Positions 52,390 to 61,978 of a stretch of 64,000 bases of DNA are shown here, in pieces. Source of the DNA: SZUA-37 sp964472525. Its GTDB lineage: Bacteria > Pseudomonadota > Gammaproteobacteria > UBA6429 > Thiohalophilaceae. Made by a program: the position numbers and the translations under genes. Each line of letters starts with the position of its first letter. Position 1 is the stretch's first letter. The notes under the pieces are model-generated. The model made no database searches. It saw nothing but the letters and a program-made list of their open reading frames with translations, and had not been told where the DNA came from. The DNA lies in contig CAYYLL010000007.1 in assembly GCA_964472525.1 (NCBI GenBank), positions 1 through 64,000 on the forward strand, written 5' to 3'.

Positions 52390-53286
52390 ATGTTGTTAAA
52401 ATCTCAAAAAATATTTTTCGTGCGCGTATTTAGTTTAATTGCGTTCAGTCTGTTATTTAATTCTCTCGGCTATGCCAAAACGGATAAAACCACCATCAGT
52501 TGGGCCGGATGCGGTATTACCAAAAAAGCATTTATGAAAGAAATAGCCAAAGCCTATGAAGCAAAGACTGGAATTAAAATTGTGCTACATGGCGGTGGTG
52601 CAACCCGTGGTATTCGCGATGCAGCAAGATTAAAAATGGATTTAGGCGGTTCATGCCGGATGAATTTACCCGAAGTTGATCGTATCGAACTGCATGCTTC
52701 ATTACACCCCGTCGCTTGGGACGCTCTAGCCATTATTGTTAATAAAAAGAACCCTATAAATACTTTATCCACCCAACAAATTAAGGCTATCTACACCGGT
52801 AAAATCACCAACTGGAAAGAAGTGGGTGGTAAAAATGCCCCGATTCATTTGTATATTCGCCGTGGCACCATTTCGGGTGTGGGCTATGCCATTCGTCAAT
52901 ATGTTTTTAAAGATCGATATAAACAATTTAAAACCGACTCAAAATATGTCACCAAATCATCCGGTCCTTTGGAAAAAGCTGTTGTAAAAGATGTGGATGC
53001 AATAGCTATTACCGGTGTCAGTAGCGCGCGTAAACGCAATGTTAAAATTATTGGTTTTGACGGCAAAGTGCCGTCTTACAAAAATGTTGCCAGTGGTAAA
53101 TACACTTTATACCGCCCCTTATATCTTGTTACCAGTCCTGCACCGTCACAAAAAGTAAAAGACTTTATTAAATTTGTTGTCTCCAAAGAAGGTCGTAAAA
53201 TTATTCGTGACAACAACACCGTGCCATATAAGGATGCACCCGCTTTACAGTCTAAAATGTTAGTTTATGGCTTTGGTATGCTTTAA
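52390..53286 (+). CDS. PstS-like substrate-binding protein
   Basis: A 298-residue exported protein with a signal peptide (L-G-Y-A-K) and a type II periplasmic-binding fold. It has H-G-G-G-A-T-R-G-I, D-L-G-G-S-C-R and G-T-I-S-G-V-G-Y-A-I-R near the ligand positions of phosphate-binding proteins. There is no adjacent pstCAB, so it may be a stand-alone phosphate or oxyanion binder or a regulator. The phoB-phoR pair lies 10 kb away. Confidence 0.85.
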   Translation: MLLKSQKIFFVRVFSLIAFSLLFNSLGYAKTDKTTISWAGCGITKKAFMKEIAKAYEAKTGIKIVLHGGGATRGIRDAARLKMDLGGSCRMNLPEVDRIELHASLHPVAWDALAIIVNKKNPINTLSTQQIKAIYTGKITNWKEVGGKNAPIHLYIRRGTISGVGYAIRQYVFKDRYKQFKTDSKYVTKSSGPLEKAVVKDVDAIAITGVSSARKRNVKIIGFDGKVPSYKNVASGKYTLYRPLYLVTSPAPSQKVKDFIKFVVSKEGRKIIRDNNTVPYKDAPALQSKMLVYGFGML

Positions 53287-53310
53287 AGAACTTAGTGAAT
53301 ATTTTACAGG

Positions 53311-54432
53311 CTAAGCCTCTGTCTCATAAACAACGTATTTGCCATTTGTGTTATGTAACAGGGCCAGATAATGGTTGGTCTGCATTTCTGTTAAACGGCT
53401 AACGGTTCGTTCAAAAGCAAAAGCTAAACGTTTTGCAATATAAAGCTGTTCAGGTAGAGCTTCTGCTGAACAAATAAGTTTTACTTGATGATCATACAAG
53501 GCATCCACTAAATGGATAAAACGTTTTGCGGCACTGTCGTAAGACTCATTCATAATAGGAATATTGCTGATAAAGACCGTCGTGTATATTCGTGCGATCT
53601 CAATATAGTCAAAAGCCGAACGGGGCGATTCGCATAAGGCTGAAAATTCAAACCAAATAACCTCATTAGCTAACGCAAGATAATCTAACTTACGGTTATT
53701 AATTTCTATTTGCCGATTGTGTTTTGATTTCACATCGACAATGTGATTAAAACAGGGGGTTATTTTTTCTATTGTTTCCTCATTTGTGCCCACAAAGTAG
53801 GTCGTGCTTTTTTCCAGTTTATTAAACCGATAATCGGTATCATCACCTAAATTATATTCAATGGTCGATTGTTCCAATAAATTAATGACTTCCATAAAAC
53901 GTTCTCGTTGCAAACCATTCATATATAAATTTTTAATCGCAATATTGGATGATGCAACAATCGTCACACCATTATCGACCAGTATTTTTAATAACCCCAC
54001 CATTAACATCGCATCGGCAATATCATGCACGTGAAATTCATCTAGGCATAAGAGTTGGTACTGACTAGCAAATTTTTCAGCAACAATCACCAACGGATCG
54101 GGTGACTTTGGAAGTGTTCTCAACTGCTCATGAATATCCAACATAAAATGATGGAAATGAATACGATGTTTTTCTTTAAACGGTAAACATTCATAAAAAC
54201 AGTCAATTAAATAGGTTTTGCCACGTCCTGTTCCACCCCAGAAATATAAACCTTTAATATAAACCGATTTTCTTTTTAATAATTTTGTCCAGAAACCGGT
54301 CGTTTCCTGACGATTAGCTTGCAACAATTCTTCATACAGGGCATTGGTTAATTCAACAGCATGTTGCTGCGCAGCATCGGCTAAGAAGTCACTGCGTTTT
54401 AAATCCTGTTGGTATGACTCAAATGGCGTCAC
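53311..54432 (-). CDS. zapE: ZapE (AFG1 family) cell division ATPase
   Basis: A 373-residue AAA-like ATPase with Walker A G-G-T-G-R-G-K-T, Walker B L-L-C-L-D-E-F-H-V and I-A-D-A-M, the AFG1 family signature. In E. coli ZapE associates with the Z ring under stress and low oxygen. N- and C-terminal extents agree with the family (375 residues in E. coli). Confidence 0.95.
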   Translation of the reverse strand: MTPFESYQQDLKRSDFLADAAQQHAVELTNALYEELLQANRQETTGFWTKLLKRKSVYIKGLYFWGGTGRGKTYLIDCFYECLPFKEKHRIHFHHFMLDIHEQLRTLPKSPDPLVIVAEKFASQYQLLCLDEFHVHDIADAMLMVGLLKILVDNGVTIVASSNIAIKNLYMNGLQRERFMEVINLLEQSTIEYNLGDDTDYRFNKLEKSTTYFVGTNEETIEKITPCFNHIVDVKSKHNRQIEINNRKLDYLALANEVIWFEFSALCESPRSAFDYIEIARIYTTVFISNIPIMNESYDSAAKRFIHLVDALYDHQVKLICSAEALPEQLYIAKRLAFAFERTVSRLTEMQTNHYLALLHNTNGKYVVYETEA

Positions 54433-54534
54433 AAAACATTCCCATATAAATGTATTATAGTTTTGAATATTTAGTATACTTATAAAATATTATCTATACC
54501 ATGAATTAAATTTAAAACAAGACTTAATAAATAC

Positions 54535-55353
54535 ATGCAAAAAATAAATCGAAGCTTTCTTTTTATCCTTACCTTTACACTATTTAATACGACCTATGCA
54601 AAGGATGTATCCACACAAACTAGCAAGCCAAAATGGGAATTAGGTGTCGGTTTAGGTTTGTTAAGTTTGCCGCATTACCGTGGTTCTGATCAGCGTTCAG
54701 AATACGCTGCACCCATTCCTTACGTACGTTATAATGGTAAACGTTTGAAAGTCGATAAAGAAGGTGGTCGCTTTTATTTTTACAATGGTGACGATGTTAA
54801 AGTTGATATCAGTACAGCCTTTTCTTTTCCTGTTGACAGTACAGACAATCGTGCCCGCAAGGGGATGCCTAACTTGGATGCCATTATTGAATTAGGGCCA
54901 AGAATTCAGTTTAATCTTTATGAATCTGATAATAAAAATCTACGCTTTCGCTTGGGGATTCCATTGCGTGCGGCGGTTGCAACCGATTTAAAACATTCTC
55001 AAGCGATTGGCTGGGTATTTTCACCTTACTTACAACTTCGATATTATAACGGTTGGGAATCGGCTGTTTCCATTGGCCCCATATGGGCCAGTGAAGCCTA
55101 CCATGACTATTTTTATGAAGTTGCACCTCAATACGCCACATCAACTCGTCCTGCATATAATGCAAAAGCTGGTTACAGCGGTTCACGCATCACCCTAACG
55201 GTTAGTAGACGTTTTAACCAAATCTGGTTTGGTTTTTTTGCGAAGTACGACAATTTAAGCAATGCTACATTTATAGATAGCCCATTGATTAGACAAAATG
55301 ATTCTTTTATCGTGGGTGCGGCTCTTTCATGGGTCTTTAAAAAATCGAAATAA
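54535..55353 (+). CDS. MipA/OmpV family outer membrane protein
   Basis: A signal peptide (T-T-Y-A-K) and alternating beta strands of an outer membrane barrel. It starts W-E-L-G-V-G-L-G-L-L-S-L-P-H-Y-R-G-S-D and ends A-L-S-W-V-F-K-K. The Y-R-G-S-D-Q block is the MipA/OmpV hallmark. E. coli MipA scaffolds a peptidoglycan synthesis complex; many homologues are of unknown role. Divergent from zapE. Confidence 0.92.
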   Translation: MQKINRSFLFILTFTLFNTTYAKDVSTQTSKPKWELGVGLGLLSLPHYRGSDQRSEYAAPIPYVRYNGKRLKVDKEGGRFYFYNGDDVKVDISTAFSFPVDSTDNRARKGMPNLDAIIELGPRIQFNLYESDNKNLRFRLGIPLRAAVATDLKHSQAIGWVFSPYLQLRYYNGWESAVSIGPIWASEAYHDYFYEVAPQYATSTRPAYNAKAGYSGSRITLTVSRRFNQIWFGFFAKYDNLSNATFIDSPLIRQNDSFIVGAALSWVFKKSK

Positions 55354-55566
55354 CAACGTCAGTTTTAGATAAACAGTGAGTTTTTACTATTCCCTTCTAT
55401 ATTAATACTATAAAATAGTCCTCTTTTTTTAGCACTATATCGCTCCTCAGCAACCGATGGGAAATCAAGCCCAAAGATATTGCACCCGTATATATTGCGA
55501 TAGACCTTTTCTCGAACGACAAGAAGTGACAGAAAAACAAGATTTAACTCAAGTGTGTGAGACCCC

Positions 55567-58479
55567 ATGTCAGAATTTTCCATATCAAAATTTGTAGTTG
55601 GACAACGTTGGATAAGTGATACCGAAACCGATTTAGGTTTAGGTGTCGTAACCAGCACAGAAACGCGCCGAGTCACTATTATATTCCCCGCCAGTGAACA
55701 ATCACGAGTCTATGCTATCGGTCAAGCACCTCTCACGCGGGTTATCTTTTTCGAAGGCGATAGCATTAAATCAGAACAAGGCGAACAGTATACCATTCGC
55801 CAACTTGAAGAACGTGAAGGTTTGATCGTATACCATTGCATTGATCAAAATGGTGAAGCTTATGAATTATCAGAAGGACAATTAAACCATTCAACTCAAC
55901 TTAATAAACCACGCGATCGAATGCTTACCAGCCAGATTGATAAACAACTCTGGTATACCTTACGCTACCAGACATTACAAAAACGTTATGAATTAGCACA
56001 ACTACAGACACGAGGTTTACTCGGCCCACGCGTTAGTCTTATCCCCCATCAGCTGTATATTGCACATCAAGTTGCTAATCGCAGTGCGCCCCGGGTATTA
56101 CTGGCCGATGAAGTAGGTTTAGGAAAAACCATTGAAGCGGGCTTAATTATTCATCAGCAATTAATATCAGATCGCGCACAACGTATTCTGATTATAGTTC
56201 CTGAAGCATTAATCTATCAGTGGATGGTTGAAATGCTACGACGCTTTAACCTTAAAATGAGTTTATATGATCAAGAACGTTATCAGGACAGTGTTGATGA
56301 TGAACACAATCCTTTTATCGATGAACCGCTATTATTGTGCAGTCTCGAGTTTGTAACCCACAACGCAATCGTATTAGAGCAATTAATCGAAGCAGAATGG
56401 GATATTCTTGTTATTGATGAAGCCCATCATCTTGCATGGTCTGAAGAGCTGCCAAGCCCGGCTTATACTTGTATCGAAAAATTATCAGCAACTATACCGG
56501 GCTTATTATTATTAACCGCTACACCTGAACAACTTGGTGAAGAAAGTCACTTTGCGCGTTTACGTTTACTTGATCCCCATCGTTATCATAGCCTCGATAA
56601 ATTTCTTAAAGAAGTAAAAGCCTTTAAAACCATCGCCCATGTCGTTGACAATTTACTCGATGCCGATTCATTAAATGAAGAGTCAAGCAAGACACTGGTT
56701 AATTTATTTAAAGGGAATGAAAGTTATTTATCATTACTCGATAATTTTAACATGCTCGAAGATAACGATTCTTATCGACAACAATTAATCCAAATTCTGG
56801 CCGACCAACATGGTACCGGGCGCGTACTATTCCGCAATACACGCAATGCTATTAAAGGTTTCCCAGAACGAGAAGCCCATGCCTACCCATTAAAAGCACC
56901 AACGGCCTATGAGTCATTAATACAGGCTTATATAGAGTCCAATGAAGTAGAAAAACTTCAACTGCCGCTGCTGCTCACGCCAGAAATTATTTATCAGAAT
57001 GTTTTTGCCAATGAAGGAGAACATTGGACCCGTATCGACCCACGCATTGCATGGCTAGCCGACATTCTTAAAACCTGTCGCAATGAAAAAGTACTGGTTA
57101 TTTGTGCTTACGCAACCACGGCTATTGATATTTCCAATGCTTTACGTGAACAATATGGGAAACAATCTGCGGTGTTTCATGAAAACATGAATATTATTGA
57201 CCGAGATCGTGCGGCTGCTTTTTTTGCTGATATGGAAGACGGCTCACAAGTTTTAATTTGTTCCGAGATTGGTAGCGAAGGCAGAAATTTTCAGTTTGCA
57301 CACCATTTAGTTCTGTTTGATCTCCCCTATAATCCAGACTTACTTGAACAACGTATTGGTAGACTGGACAGGATAGGTCAGCTAGAAACCATCCATCTGC
57401 ATACACCTTACTTTGAAAATTCGGCACAAGCGATTATGTACCAATGGTATCACAGTGGTTTAAATACGTTTATGCACACTTGCCCAGCTGGTCAGGCGGT
57501 TCTGCAAAAGCACCATCAAGAATTAAATAATTATTTAATCAACCCTAGTTTCGACTCTTTTTCGGTAGAACAATTTATTCATATGGTTCATGCCGACACC
57601 AATGAATTTACCCAACAGTTGCAGCAAGGCCGGGATCGTTTTCTTGAACTGAATCCCTATCAACAAGCTGAAGCAGCCGATATTGCAGCTAATATCCAAT
57701 ACTGGGACCATGACCGAGGTTTAGAAAATTATCTGTCGGGTGTCTTTGATATGTATGGTGTAGATTTTGATTTCCACGCACAAAAAAGTTTTACCTTGCA
57801 CCCAACCGACCATATGCTTATTACCCACTTTCCTGGTTTACCCGATGAAGGTGCAACCATCACCTTCGACCGCCATCATGCACTTGCTCATGAAAATATG
57901 TATTTTATGACATGGGAACATCCGATGGTTGTTAACTTAATTGATTTACTGGTTTCACATGAACACGGCAACACCGCTTTGAGTATTGTGAAATTACCCA
58001 AACTAAAACAAGGCAGTATTTTATTAGAATGTATTTTTGTTATTGAATGCAGTGCGCCACAAAAATTACAAATTCATCGCCACTTACCACCAGCAGTTAT
58101 TCGTGTCCTTATTGATCCACTTAACAAGGATTTAACCGAACAATTTGATTTTGATGCCTTACAAGGTGCCGTTATTCAGTTAAACAAACAAATTATCAGC
58201 CAACTAATTAGTAACCATCAGCAACGATTACAAAATATGTTCGCCCAGGCTGAAAACATTGCAACAAAAAATTGTGTTACCCAAACTCAGGCCAAGATAA
58301 CTGAAATGACACAGCATTTTAATCTTGAAATACAACGTTTAAAGTCACTACAAAAAGACAACCCAAATATTCGAGACGATGAAATCATTAATATGGAAAA
58401 CCAGAAAAATGAGCTGAACGCGTATATGAGTAAAGCCTATGCACGCATGGATTCCTCACGACTTATTGTGGCCGGGTAA
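55567..58479 (+). CDS. rapA: RNA polymerase-associated protein RapA
   Basis: A 970-residue SWI2/SNF2 ATPase, equal in size to E. coli RapA (968). The Tudor-like N-terminus (V-G-Q-R-W-I-S-D-T-E-T-D-L-G-L-G) precedes helicase motif I L-A-D-E-V-G-L-G-K-T-I-E-A-G, D-E-A-H-H-L in motif II, L-T-A-T-P, and motif VI R-I-G-R-L-D-R-I-G-Q. It recycles RNA polymerase stalled after transcription. The 213 bp upstream hold no visible gene. Confidence 0.97.
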   Translation: MSEFSISKFVVGQRWISDTETDLGLGVVTSTETRRVTIIFPASEQSRVYAIGQAPLTRVIFFEGDSIKSEQGEQYTIRQLEEREGLIVYHCIDQNGEAYELSEGQLNHSTQLNKPRDRMLTSQIDKQLWYTLRYQTLQKRYELAQLQTRGLLGPRVSLIPHQLYIAHQVANRSAPRVLLADEVGLGKTIEAGLIIHQQLISDRAQRILIIVPEALIYQWMVEMLRRFNLKMSLYDQERYQDSVDDEHNPFIDEPLLLCSLEFVTHNAIVLEQLIEAEWDILVIDEAHHLAWSEELPSPAYTCIEKLSATIPGLLLLTATPEQLGEESHFARLRLLDPHRYHSLDKFLKEVKAFKTIAHVVDNLLDADSLNEESSKTLVNLFKGNESYLSLLDNFNMLEDNDSYRQQLIQILADQHGTGRVLFRNTRNAIKGFPEREAHAYPLKAPTAYESLIQAYIESNEVEKLQLPLLLTPEIIYQNVFANEGEHWTRIDPRIAWLADILKTCRNEKVLVICAYATTAIDISNALREQYGKQSAVFHENMNIIDRDRAAAFFADMEDGSQVLICSEIGSEGRNFQFAHHLVLFDLPYNPDLLEQRIGRLDRIGQLETIHLHTPYFENSAQAIMYQWYHSGLNTFMHTCPAGQAVLQKHHQELNNYLINPSFDSFSVEQFIHMVHADTNEFTQQLQQGRDRFLELNPYQQAEAADIAANIQYWDHDRGLENYLSGVFDMYGVDFDFHAQKSFTLHPTDHMLITHFPGLPDEGATITFDRHHALAHENMYFMTWEHPMVVNLIDLLVSHEHGNTALSIVKLPKLKQGSILLECIFVIECSAPQKLQIHRHLPPAVIRVLIDPLNKDLTEQFDFDALQGAVIQLNKQIISQLISNHQQRLQNMFAQAENIATKNCVTQTQAKITEMTQHFNLEIQRLKSLQKDNPNIRDDEIINMENQKNELNAYMSKAYARMDSSRLIVAG

Positions 58480-58506
58480 AAGAAATAAACCACTCATTCC
58501 CCATTT

Positions 58507-58525
58507 ATTCAGCTTTCATTCAGCT
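58507..58525 (+). promoter_or_regulatory. Direct repeat ATTCAGCT-N3-ATTCAGCT, candidate response-regulator box
   Basis: Two perfect 8-bp direct repeats with an 11-bp period, on one face of the helix, as OmpR/PhoP-class regulators prefer. It lies 54 bp before the Gly/Tyr-rich gene that leads the PepSY-two-component genes, so autoregulation by the regulator at 59341 is a reasonable guess. Confidence 0.5.
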
Positions 58526-58578
58526 AGCTTCCTGTAATCTATATCCATACTAACGCACCCCTATCAAGGAGTTATATT

Positions 58579-58908
58579 ATGGAAATTTCACATACAAAAC
58601 ATATAGTTATGGCATTGAGTATTGTTGTGCTGAGTGGCCTTAGCCTAAGCTCACAAGCCGATGGTGGTCATCGTCACTATGCCAGATGTGGCCATTCTTA
58701 CTATAACGGCTACGGTCATAACTATTATGGACACAACTACTATGGCCATGGTTATTATGGAAATAGTTATTACGGGTATAATAATTACCCTCGATATTCA
58801 AGCTATGATGACGACGACTACCAACCTCGGCGGCAACACCGCATTAATGTGATACCCCATATCAATGCAAGAATTCATTTACCCGGCTTAAGCCTGAGTT
58901 TACACTAA
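58579..58908 (+). CDS. Exported Gly/Tyr/His-rich repeat protein
   Basis: A 109-residue protein with a signal peptide (S-S-Q-A-D) and a low-complexity centre of repeated Y-Y-G-H and Y-Y-G-N units (about residues 45-70), then a D-D-D-D stretch and a basic tail. AAGGAG lies 8 nt before the ATG. Such proteins can bind metal ions or coat the envelope, but nothing here proves it. It leads the genes for a PepSY protein and a two-component system. Confidence 0.75.
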   Translation: MEISHTKHIVMALSIVVLSGLSLSSQADGGHRHYARCGHSYYNGYGHNYYGHNYYGHGYYGNSYYGYNNYPRYSSYDDDDYQPRRQHRINVIPHINARIHLPGLSLSLH

Positions 58909-59029
58909 ACATTGACGGGATATGCTTAAGGTAGAAAGCCTAAAAACACGACTTTAAGCAAATCCTGCTTTGTTAAAATAGACGCCAACGTGTATGCTAG
59001 CAATAACATTCTTAGCTATTGAGAAAAAA

Positions 59030-59335
59030 ATGGTTACATTCTTGCGTATCAATTTCCTTCTGTTATTACTGAGTACCCCGCTCACCACACAGGCGTACAC
59101 TCAAAATAACCACTCGAAGGAATCAACTCTAACAGCAATGACATCATCAGGGCTAATTGCTAAAGTTCAAATAAGTAAACAAATGGCGGCCGGTATTGCA
59201 CAACAAACTGTGCCGGGGAGAGTGTTAAAAGTAACCCTTAAGGGGTCTACCTATCGGGTAAAAATTATTAGTCAAAGCGGTGACGTCGTTAACGTATTGA
59301 TTAATGCCAACACTGGCCAAATACTAAACCAATAA
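59030..59335 (+). CDS. PepSY-domain exported protein
   Basis: A 101-residue protein with a signal peptide (T-T-Q-A-Y) and one PepSY-like domain: I-S-K-Q-M-A-A-G-I-A, V-P-G-R-V-L-K-V-T-L-K-G-S-T-Y-R-V-K-I and a final N-A-N-T-G-Q-I-L. Small PepSY proteins often precede PhoPQ-like pairs. The ATG at 59030 is chosen since it starts the signal peptide; the upstream ATG at 58994 is possible. It ends 5 nt before the regulator gene. Confidence 0.85.
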   Translation: MVTFLRINFLLLLLSTPLTTQAYTQNNHSKESTLTAMTSSGLIAKVQISKQMAAGIAQQTVPGRVLKVTLKGSTYRVKIISQSGDVVNVLINANTGQILNQ

Positions 59336-59340
59336 CACCC

Positions 59341-60030
59341 ATGCGTGTACTCATTATCGAAGATGAACTCACCTTGCAACAGCAAGTTAAAGAACATCTG
59401 GAGCAACATCAATATATGGTTGATACCAGTTCCGATGGTGAAGATGGTTTATTTAATGCGCTAGAATATCCCATTGATGCCGCCATTATTGATATTGGCC
59501 TACCGAAATTATCCGGCATTGATGTGATAAAACAGATTCGAGCCAAAGGTAAAAATCTTCCTATTCTTATTTTAACCGCGCGCAACAGTTGGCAGGATAA
59601 AGTCAATGGCCTAGAAGCCGGTGCAGACGATTATCTGGTTAAACCATTCCATATAGAAGAATTGCTAGCACGGCTTAAAGCCTTATTACGCAGAAGTATT
59701 GGCTCAACCAACACCGTTATTCAATATCCCCCCATTCAAATTGATACCACGAGTCAAACTGTACACTGTCATGAATTACCCGTTGAATTAACCACCTTTG
59801 AGTATCGAACCATTGAATACTTAATACGCCATGCAGGTGAAGTGGTATCCAAACAAAATTTAAATGAATATCTCTATCCTCATGACGAAGATACCGACAG
59901 TAATGTTATTGAAGTGATGATTGGTCGTCTACGAAAAAAACTTGACCAAAAAAATAATCTAAAGCCCATTGAAACATTACGTGGACGAGGTTATCGGTTT
60001 GTTCTTAAAAAACTGAATACTGAAGAATAA
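59341..60030 (+). CDS. OmpR-family response regulator (PhoP/QseB-like)
   Basis: A receiver domain with D8, E7, phospho-acceptor D51 and K in L-V-K-P-F, then an OmpR-type winged helix (T-T-F-E-Y-R-T-I-E-Y-L, V-E-V-M-I-G-R-L-R-K-K-L and R-G-R-G-Y-R-F). The 229-residue protein is coupled to the kinase gene that starts 15 nt later. It probably binds the direct repeat at 58507-58525 (inference). Confidence 0.94.
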   Translation: MRVLIIEDELTLQQQVKEHLEQHQYMVDTSSDGEDGLFNALEYPIDAAIIDIGLPKLSGIDVIKQIRAKGKNLPILILTARNSWQDKVNGLEAGADDYLVKPFHIEELLARLKALLRRSIGSTNTVIQYPPIQIDTTSQTVHCHELPVELTTFEYRTIEYLIRHAGEVVSKQNLNEYLYPHDEDTDSNVIEVMIGRLRKKLDQKNNLKPIETLRGRGYRFVLKKLNTEE

Positions 60031-60045
60031 CTAAAAGATATTCAC

Positions 60046-61371
60046 ATGACTCTCAAGTTACGTTTAATTATTAGTAGCCTGCTAATCCTGTTGTTCTTTA
60101 TTATTGTTACGGGCTACACGCTAGATAAAGCCTTTTACACCGCCAATAAAACAGCGATGCAAGAGCAATTGACCACCCAACTTTATTTATTAATGGCAGC
60201 AACTGAAATTAATAAAAATGCAGATGTCAGCATGGCCCCGTCACTGCTTGAATCAAAATTCAGCTTGCCGTCATCCGGTTTATACGCTTACATAACCGAC
60301 AACCATAATAGGGTGTTATGGAAATCATTATCCACTATCGGCATCACTAGCCCGCAACCTATTACACTCAAAAAAGGTTCTCAACAATTTAGCCAACAAC
60401 GTTTAAATAATATTGAATATTATAATTTAAGCTATGGTGTAAATTGGTTAGCAGGGAACAATAATATACACATTACTTTTAATATTCAGAATGATCTAAC
60501 AAATTTTAATGAACAAATATTTAACTATAGAACTACTCTTTGGAGCTGGCTCGCAGGCATGGCTATTTTATTGCTTATTGCGCTTAGCGCATTAATCTAC
60601 TGGGGTTTATTACCTTTACGCAAAGTAATGGATGAAGTGAAAGCCATTAAAAATGGAACAAAAAAAATGATTAACGGACATTACCCCCCAGAAATACAAG
60701 TATTAAGCAACAGCATTAACCAACTTATTGAACATGCGCAAAACCGACAAAACCGTTATAAAAATACACTGGGTGATCTTGCGCACAGCTTAAAAACACC
60801 TCTAGCTGTTATTCGTGGCATAATTGAGCAATTGTCATCGAATGAACTCACCCAACAACTTGATGAACATATATCAAAGATTGATTCCAATATTCAATAT
60901 CATTTACAACGAGCCACCACCACGGGCAAGTCACTCAGCCAAAATATAACACTGGCTCCAACGATAGAACGTATTATATCAACTTTAAATAAGGTTTATC
61001 ATGAGAAAAATATTATCATTAAAAATAATATCTCAGCCTCACAAGTTATTAACATTAATAAAGATGACGCCCTTGAGCTATTTGGCAATTTATTAGAAAA
61101 CGCATATAAATGGTGCCATACCGAAATACATATAAATCTAATTCAAAAAAGCAATCACTCCATCATTTGCATTGAAGATGATGGTAGTGGCATAGATAAA
61201 AATAATCGACAAAAAATTCTTGAACGTGGCTTTCGTGCCGACAGCAGCACCCCCGGACATGGTATTGGGCTAGCTATCGTGCAAGATATTCTTGCGATGT
61301 ATCATTCAGAATTAGAAATTTCGTCAAGTATGTTAGGCGGTGCAAAAATTTGTTTTAATGTACAACGATAG
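60046..61371 (+). CDS. Sensor histidine kinase, PhoQ-like
   Basis: A 441-residue kinase: TM1 about 7-27, a periplasmic sensor of about 135 residues, TM2 about 166-190, HAMP-like segment, dimerisation helix with phospho-acceptor H247 in D-L-A-H-S-L-K-T-P-L-A-V, and an HATPase domain (N-L-L-E-N-A-Y-K-W, E-D-D-G-S-G-I, G-H-G-I-G-L-A-I). The H-S-L-K-T-P form of the H box is that of PhoQ rather than most kinases. The signal may be divalent metal or acidic peptides as in PhoQ, but this is not shown by the sequence. Confidence 0.94.
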   Translation: MTLKLRLIISSLLILLFFIIVTGYTLDKAFYTANKTAMQEQLTTQLYLLMAATEINKNADVSMAPSLLESKFSLPSSGLYAYITDNHNRVLWKSLSTIGITSPQPITLKKGSQQFSQQRLNNIEYYNLSYGVNWLAGNNNIHITFNIQNDLTNFNEQIFNYRTTLWSWLAGMAILLLIALSALIYWGLLPLRKVMDEVKAIKNGTKKMINGHYPPEIQVLSNSINQLIEHAQNRQNRYKNTLGDLAHSLKTPLAVIRGIIEQLSSNELTQQLDEHISKIDSNIQYHLQRATTTGKSLSQNITLAPTIERIISTLNKVYHEKNIIIKNNISASQVININKDDALELFGNLLENAYKWCHTEIHINLIQKSNHSIICIEDDGSGIDKNNRQKILERGFRADSSTPGHGIGLAIVQDILAMYHSELEISSSMLGGAKICFNVQR

Positions 61372-61387
61372 TATATTTTCTTACATA

Positions 61388-61903
61388 TTAAGCATATCGA
61401 TCATAAGCAATCACTGTCTTAACAAAGGCACCTCTTGCTACGCCGCTTTCCAGACTGTCATTCTCAATCACTGGAATATCTGGATATTGATTTAGTAATG
61501 CGTCAACAAAAACACCATTACCTGTATGTTGTACTTTTCCATTCAAATTAAATACCGGGGTACTGCCTACACCACAACTGGGAGAACGGCTTTTAAAAAC
61601 ATAACCGGATAAATTTGATAATTCTTTTACTTTGTCTTTTGAATAATGGATAAGCTTGTCTGTTACATCTAGCATTTTATCGTCACGCCCAATCACTTTA
61701 ATACTATTATCGTTATTGACTAATTCAACGGCTGAACGCGGAACGGATAAGCCACATTCTACTTCCGGGCATATCGGTACAAGTTCAAAATATTGTGACA
61801 GGTAGGCAATTAAATCTTTATTGTATTTTTTTATTGCGTCATAGCGAACAATGCTATTGGTCAGACACTGGCTAATACCAATACAGATATTGTTTTTATT
61901 CAT
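61388..61903 (-). CDS. DUF523 family protein (TudS-like)
   Basis: A 171-residue protein with the DUF523 cysteines C13 (S-Q-C-L-T), C45 and C50 (I-C-P-E-V-E-C-G-L-S-V-P-R) and C110 (S-P-S-C-G-V-G). The family includes the [4Fe-4S] thiouracil desulfidase TudS, so an iron-sulfur enzyme is plausible. Convergent with the kinase gene, 16 bp apart. Confidence 0.9.
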   Translation of the reverse strand: MNKNNICIGISQCLTNSIVRYDAIKKYNKDLIAYLSQYFELVPICPEVECGLSVPRSAVELVNNDNSIKVIGRDDKMLDVTDKLIHYSKDKVKELSNLSGYVFKSRSPSCGVGSTPVFNLNGKVQHTGNGVFVDALLNQYPDIPVIENDSLESGVARGAFVKTVIAYDRYA

Positions 61904-61926
61904 TGCTTAATAACTAACTTTTCTTC

Positions 61927-61953
61927 TGGATTCCCGCCTCCGCGGGAATGACG
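61927..61953. repeat. REP-like hairpin ATTCCCGC...GCGGGAAT
   Basis: An 8-bp perfect stem with a 4-nt loop in the context GG-ATTCCCGC...GCGGGAAT-GACG. This is a form I know as a common intergenic hairpin repeat in proteobacterial genomes. It lies between the DUF523 and Nudix genes, both on the minus strand. Confidence 0.6.
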
Positions 61954-61978
61954 GGTTACAGAATAACATTACCATAAC

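Noticed and set aside
58661..58852. Met/Thr/Ile-rich frame in the Gly/Tyr-rich gene
   Set aside because: It is the shifted reading of the low-complexity repeats; the signal peptide and ribosome site belong to the other frame.
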